From the NCBI GenBank assembly GCA_963662155.1, contig OY759263.1:40627544-40691543 (forward strand): a DNA stretch of 64,000 bases, given 5' to 3'. Of the stretch, positions 63,936 to 64,000 are shown in pieces. This DNA is from Lamellibrachia columna. Taxonomy: Eukaryota > Annelida > Polychaeta > Sabellida > Siboglinidae. A model generated the notes under the pieces. The model had not been told where the DNA came from and searched no databases. It was given only the letters and a program-made list of their open reading frames with translations. Position 1 is the first letter of the stretch, and each line of letters opens with the position of its first letter. A program made the translations under genes and the position numbers.

Positions 63936-64000
63936 CTTGTTTTAAATGTATGTGGTTTTAGTGAAACATGATACGTTGTCGTGTGTCGTTGTCCTTCCCT

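Overview
This window is animal nuclear DNA, most likely from a marine invertebrate such as a mollusc or another lophotrochozoan. It has intron-split genes with GT-AG junctions, several LINE types, a short-LTR Ty3/Gypsy element, a tRNA-derived SINE, a decayed Polinton/Maverick and an extreme load of private tandem arrays. There is one 200-base assembly gap (25841-26040). Nothing looks bacterial. The phylum is inferred from element content only.

The main genes are two head-to-tail paralogs on the minus strand, both CABIT-domain adaptors related to GAREM/THEMIS. Gene A (20731 down to 4378) chains through seven exons whose phases agree, giving 1599 nt and 532 residues: a basic N-terminus, a CABIT domain over exons 2-5, a linker with two YxN motifs of the kind bound by the Grb2 SH2 domain, and a C-terminal SAM domain ending in a GWRPK motif as in GAREM. 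Gene B (61404 down to 47171) chains through six exons, 927 nt and 308 residues. It keeps the CABIT domain at the same intron positions but ends in a tyrosine-rich acidic tail with no SAM domain. The 26 kb between them holds an isolated EGF-like exon (28979-29095) and many transposon remains.

Transposons: a LINE RT fragment with YADH in place of YADD (17.7-18.7 kb, +); a scrambled relative (29.5-30.1 kb, +); a longer LINE with APE endonuclease and an RT that has lost its YADD block (30.2-33.4 kb, -); a Polinton relic with pieces of PolB, packaging ATPase, a small ORF, capsid protein and protease (36.9-40.5 kb, -); a Gypsy element between 121-bp LTRs (41342-46067, -); a LINE with an intact YADD and an open 332-codon frame (48.2-49.7 kb, +) inside gene B; a LINE 3' fragment (56.2-56.8 kb, -); and a SINE (58.1-58.6 kb, -).

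About thirty tandem arrays, with units from 2 to 74 bp, make up a large part of the window. The biggest is about 81 copies of a 64-bp unit in intron 3 of gene B. Several arrays clearly grew out of a functional sequence: a 23-bp array copies the exon 1 splice donor of gene B four times, a 74-bp duplication copies the exon 5 donor of gene A, a 40-bp array of 33 units grew inside the Gypsy RNase H coding sequence, and an 8-bp array grew on the SINE A box. Array birth at splice sites and inside mobile-element genes is the most unusual aspect of the window. Most long open frames here are by-products of arrays whose unit is a multiple of three or lacks stops.
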